Shown here: positions 60,901-64,000 of the stretch, piece by piece | Layout of the letters: every line of letters begins with the position of its first letter | How positions within the stretch are numbered: the first letter of the stretch is position 1 | NCBI GenBank assembly: GCA_013399695.1 | Contig: VXAU01000940.1 | Location: 145,781-209,780, forward strand | DNA length: 64,000 nt | Source of the DNA: Formicarius rufipectus | Taxonomy: Eukaryota; Chordata; Aves; Passeriformes; Formicariidae | Direction of reading: 5' to 3' | Translations under genes and position numbers: made by a program | Notes under the pieces: model-generated | Seen by the model: the letters and a program-made list of their open reading frames with translations, nothing else | Told to the model about the DNA's origin: nothing | Database searches by the model: none

Positions 60901-62843
60901 AAGTGCCAATAAGCTGAGTGAAACAACAGTTAAAAATCTTCCAATAGTCACAAAGTTTCTTCCTATTTGTATAAGCAGAAGTTGTTAAAATAAGTGTAAT
61001 CTTTCTCTAAATTGTTCTCATGTATCTATAGCAAGATTTTTCAGTACGCTATGACAGAAAGCTGGCTGAATGCACTCTTGGGATTTATTAGGAGAACAAA
61101 ATAAGTCTAATGATAGAAAAACAGTGTTGGTTGACACACTTGGTTGGAGAACAAAATCATTGTGAAACAAGAAAGCACAGCCAGTTTTTTTATGAGAACT
61201 AATGGCTAAATTTACCAGTAGTAAAATAGATTCATGAGAAAAGAAGCCAAAGATCAACAATCGAGAGCACAAATTTATCTTTCTCAGAACCAAAAGGCTA
61301 ACTTAAGTTTGTCTTCAGAACAAAAATCAGAAAAAGGTTTTGATAAACAACAGACTTTTTCCTCCAGCCCTATGGCACTTCACTATGAAAAATATTGCAG
61401 GAAGGAGAAGGAAAACATAACTGCGTGGACATCATCCACAGGCAGTCAATTCTGCTTTCTCACCCAGTTACTGAATGGCTCAGAAAGTAGCATCACAGCT
61501 TTGGCACTGCACATGTACACCCCCTGATGCCCACCAGTTACTATAACACAGTCTGTGTTTACAAGAATTGCTGACTGTCCTACAGCTAATGGACAGATCA
61601 TGCAGGAAAATCCTCATTCCCATTCCAGCTTTGATTAATCCATCATTTACACAGGGTCCCTTGATTTGGTTGCAGTGATGATTGCTCAGTGCTCCAGAGG
61701 CAAAGGACAGGGGTGCACTCCTTGCTCCTGTCTGACAACTGGGATGCAAGGCCACATGTCTAGAGCCACCTGACACTGGCAAACACCCTCACACTCTCTT
61801 CCTCTGTCACACTCAGCTGGTGAGGCCACAAGCAAGAGACAGAGTCCCATTTGGTGACAAAGCACACAACATTTTGTTGGGACTACCACAAACCATTCTG
61901 TTCCTACTGCTGCAATTTCCATATCCTGAAAACTCCTTCCCATTTCACGAAGTGTCAAGTTAGTCCAGCACAACCCACCTTTAGTAAAGCTATGCTGTAT
62001 TACATCCCATGCTCCATTTATTTTGTGTCTTTGATTACTTTCCTCTTTAGATGTGAGCTAGTTTTTAGCCTTGGGTCCCACAGGCTCCTAAATCATAATG
62101 TTCTCAGTGTAGTTCTTAGCTAGGTAAAAGTCTTTATGGCATTAACTGAAGATCTCTCTACCCTGGAGACTGTTCATCCAAGTCCTGAATTTCTGTAGCC
62201 TGAAAGAAGTGAAATAGCATGTAGTAATACAAAAATTCTCATTACGTCTTTACATCCATCCCTAATTAATCACCAGATCAGAAACTCACCTGCAGCCAAA
62301 GAATTGTGTGGATTCCTTCTATTTAATGGTAACAACAAATTATTCATTCAACCCAAACTCCAGTCACTCCAGCAGCAGAGGACTAGTTTTACAGCACACA
62401 AAGACCAGAAGGGCAGGAAAAGGCTGCCTTAAATCCCAGTATGAGGAATTGATTGAAAGAGCTGCTACAAATTCTGAAGTGTCAATCAGTGGATTATGAA
62501 CCCACTGGGAGCCACTTAAGGACAGTCTTCAGCCAGAGATTCAGGCCACAAAGGCAGCAGATATCCAACACTCAGCATTAGTAGGAGCACTGAGGTCCCC
62601 AGCCCTGTGGTCTGAACCACCCTCTGATTTCAGCCTGTTTGCTGATGTTACACCAAGGCATTCTGCCAGCAGGAAAACACAATAGTAGCTTCTAAGATGT
62701 GAATCGCTCCTTAATTAATAAAACCAGGAATACCTTACCTGGTTTGGATCGCTGTAGTCACATTCCCGAACCACTACCAGGCCTCCTTTCTGACTTGGGT
62801 GGCCCTGGGCGACCAGGCATTTGTTGGTTTGGAGGTGATACAA
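51799..62843 (-). CDS. GALNT11: GALNT11 polypeptide GalNAc-transferase 11, last three coding exons
   Basis: On the minus strand, exons 62843-62739, 54850-54713 and 51930-51799 (105, 138 and 132 nt, all phase 0) encode 124 residues and a TGA stop. They form the C-terminal ricin-B-type lectin domain, with three repeats each carrying two cysteines and a QxW motif. GALNT11 is a Golgi type II membrane enzyme that starts mucin-type O-glycosylation by adding GalNAc to Ser or Thr, known for acting on LDL-receptor-family linkers and Notch. The peptide [15 protein letters not shown] and the ending DGS.QQWH.E match human GALNT11 as I recall it. The catalytic domain, signal anchor and 5' exons lie right of the window. 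Confidence 0.95.
52285..53330 (-). repeat. CR1 LINE 3' fragment, about 0.4-1 kb
   Basis: It starts with the hallmark 'ggtttgggttggaagggacc', followed by a 'caaccttgccatgaacattt' block, AACCTGTTCCTGTGCC and a 'cttctccagactgaacac' block. These are antisense on the plus strand, so the element is on the minus strand, in the sense direction of GALNT11. Recognisable CR1 blocks are clear to about 52640. Similarity of 53070-53330 (CCTAACCAATCCTGGTATTT and nearby) is weaker, so the left edge is firm and the right edge is not. Confidence 0.75.
54165..54405 (+). repeat. CR1 LINE 3' end with ATTCTGTG tandem terminus
   Basis: The element reads through CCAGAGGGTGGTTGGGCACT, CCCCAGGGCAGTGGTCACAG and GGACCCTTCCAACCTGGC. 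It ends in two copies of ATTCTGTG (54388-54403), the typical CR1 3' terminus. It lies on the plus strand, antisense to GALNT11. Confidence 0.9.
54490..54686 (+). repeat. CR1 LINE 3' end adjacent to GALNT11 exon
   Basis: A second plus-strand CR1 copy with CCCAGAGAGGTGGTGCATTT, GGTTGGACTTGATGATCTCA and TTTTCCAACCCAACTGATTC, ending ATTCTATGATG. Its 3' edge is only about 26 nt from the GALNT11 exon end at 54713. Confidence 0.88.
54713..54850 (-). CDS. GALNT11: GALNT11 penultimate coding exon (lectin beta repeat)
   Basis: The 138-nt exon starts after CTTTCAG and reads VWIYNEDHELILNNLLCLDV, then [20 protein letters not shown] and QQWTFG, ending before GTAAGG. It carries the second cysteine pair (LCLD, KCHG), a CLD motif and the QQW of the beta repeat. 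VW completes the alpha QxW with the Gln of the preceding exon. Confidence 0.97.
56482..56702 (+). repeat. T/G-rich low-complexity tract, about 220 nt
   Basis: An irregular run of TTTTG, TTTG, GGTTT and T(6-9) units almost without A or C. It creates long but meaningless Phe/Val/Cys/Gly open frames. On the GALNT11 sense strand it is an A/C-rich tract. Confidence 0.9.
58920..59010 (+). repeat. T/G-rich low-complexity tract
   Basis: About 90 bases dominated by T and G (TTTTGGGGTTTGC, TTTTGTTTTGTTTG, GTGGGGATTTTTTGG), similar to but less pure than the tract at 56482. Confidence 0.75.
62739..62843 (-). CDS. GALNT11: GALNT11 coding exon (lectin alpha repeat)
   Basis: The 105-nt exon lies between TTTCATAG and GTAAGG. 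It reads LYHLQTNKCLVAQGHPSQKG then GLVVVRECDYSDPNQ. It contains the first cysteine pair (KCLV, ECDY) of the lectin domain and the Gln of the alpha QxW motif, split by the intron. It matches human GALNT11 closely. Confidence 0.96.
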
Positions 62844-64000
62844 CTATGAAAGGAAAACAGTTCAATGGACAGAGTCAACAACAAACACCACATACCAAAG
62901 GAACATATGGTGATGCCCTGGAAGGCCTAGAACTCAGTGTTCCCCAAAAAACCCAACCAAGCCTGCCAATAAAAAAATTAATTAAAAAGAATTCTTTTTT
63001 AAAATATCATTCTGTTTTTCAGACAATTTGGTGGAAAAAACTGCATTAAACAGTTCCAATTTGCTTTCTAATTACATCAAGATTTCCCTCTCTGGTACTA
63101 GTGCAGGAAACACAGCCTGGCTCAGCACGTGCTGGCTGTATTCTTTCAAGTTTCTTTCCCCCCTTCACTCTCCATGGAATTCTCAGCTTCCAGATACTCT
63201 GGAAAGGAAAATGAACTGTACTGTATAAGCTGCATGTCACTGTGGTTTAGCTTAAACATAAGTCTCCTCCTACAGCCTCTCTTCACGAAGCAGGACCACC
63301 TCCTTGAGAAAGGAGAAGGAATTACTGTAACACAAACAACTCCAGTGACTTATGCTGTTTGCAAATTGATATTCCAGAGCTTTCAGGCAGCTGAAAAGCC
63401 ACAGTTATCAGCTGAGGCACTTTAATGATGAGTCAGGGAAGAAGAGAACATTTCACAAACACTCAAATGCTCATTTCTGCTCAAATGCCCTACCTAGTCC
63501 CATTCAGAGGAGTGCTGTGTCAGAGGACTGAACTCAGGCCAGGAGACTGTCCTGTGCCACAGAACTATAAGCACCTACTACCAAAGCAAACAAGGAGACC
63601 CTCACAAGTCAGCAATCCCTTTTAAAGGTGCTGCCCACCTTAAAAGACACCAGGACATTTTCCACAGAGTCCAAAGATTAGGTTGCCCTATTACAACAGT
63701 CAAAAATCCCCAGAGAGATACTCAGAGAGACAAAACAACTCTAATTCTGGCTCTAAATTACACACATGCCCTGAACTAGCTGGTGGCCAGCAAATGACTC
63801 CTTTTCAGCCTGATTATTTTTCTTCCCCTGATGTGGTGGGGATTGGGCTATTCAGGCAGCAATCACTGACTGAACATCACGGACTGGGAGATGGCAGGGC
63901 CCCAGATCTGGCAGCCAGGTTAAAAGTAATTATTTCCAATCTGGAGCTGAATGTAGAGGAAAAAAGAATTTACTGTCCTCAAGTCAAGGCCAGGCTGATT
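62844..64000 (-). other. GALNT11: GALNT11 intron (3' part)
   Basis: Intronic sequence up to the window edge. I looked for the preceding exon, which should encode the end of the catalytic domain linker, and did not find it. No repeat is recognised. Confidence 0.6.

Larger units (their letters stand above)
54851..62738 (-). other. GALNT11: GALNT11 intron, 7.9 kb
   Basis: Long intron. It contains T/G-rich low-complexity tracts near 56482-56702 and 58920-59010. I recognise no CR1, RNA gene or exon in the rest. Open frames near 55715-56302 lack any known similarity. Confidence 0.7.

Overview
The window is vertebrate nuclear DNA, almost certainly from a bird. Coding exons are short and separated by long AT-rich introns with GT/AG ends. 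The interspersed repeats are CR1-type LINE fragments, including one that keeps the tandem ATTCTGTG 3' end. One fragment resembles an ERV LTR common in passerines and other neoavian birds. No bacterial, organellar or intact viral gene is present, and there is no CRISPR array, rRNA or tRNA.

Positions 1-48690 (+ strand) carry the 3' three-quarters of KMT2C (MLL3), the histone H3 lysine-4 methyltransferase of the COMPASS-like complex. I resolved 35 consecutive coding exons between 835 and 46763. Their reading phases agree at every junction, giving about 3,640 residues and a stop codon. In order they encode an acidic linker, an HMG-box-like segment, a polyglutamine tract, a Pro-rich array of DPY...TPRP repeats, an acidic KDLD segment, LxxLL motifs, a conserved coiled coil, a basic Lys/Arg patch, a C2/C2 cysteine motif, an extended PHD finger, FYRN, FYRC, the WDR5-binding Win motif, SET and post-SET. 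The 5' part of the gene (AT-hook and N-terminal PHD clusters) lies left of the window. A 3' UTR of about 1.9 kb follows, with several poly(A) signals.

Positions 48690-51140 are a short intergenic gap holding an LTR-like fragment and a 39-T run with one undetermined base.

Positions 51140-62843 (- strand) carry the last three coding exons of GALNT11, a polypeptide N-acetylgalactosaminyltransferase. They encode its C-terminal ricin-B-type lectin domain, and the rest of the gene lies right of the window. The two genes converge tail to tail, the same order I recall for human 7q36. They act in different processes (chromatin methylation and Golgi O-glycosylation), so the arrangement is conserved synteny, not an operon.

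I found no undescribed biological system. The points worth a second look are a Ser-to-Ala change in the Win motif, a phase-0 exon that could be skipped, CR1 insertions very close to splice donors in both genes, GC-rich blocks inside otherwise AT-rich coding exons, and the repeat tracts. Comparisons with human proteins are from memory and were not aligned.
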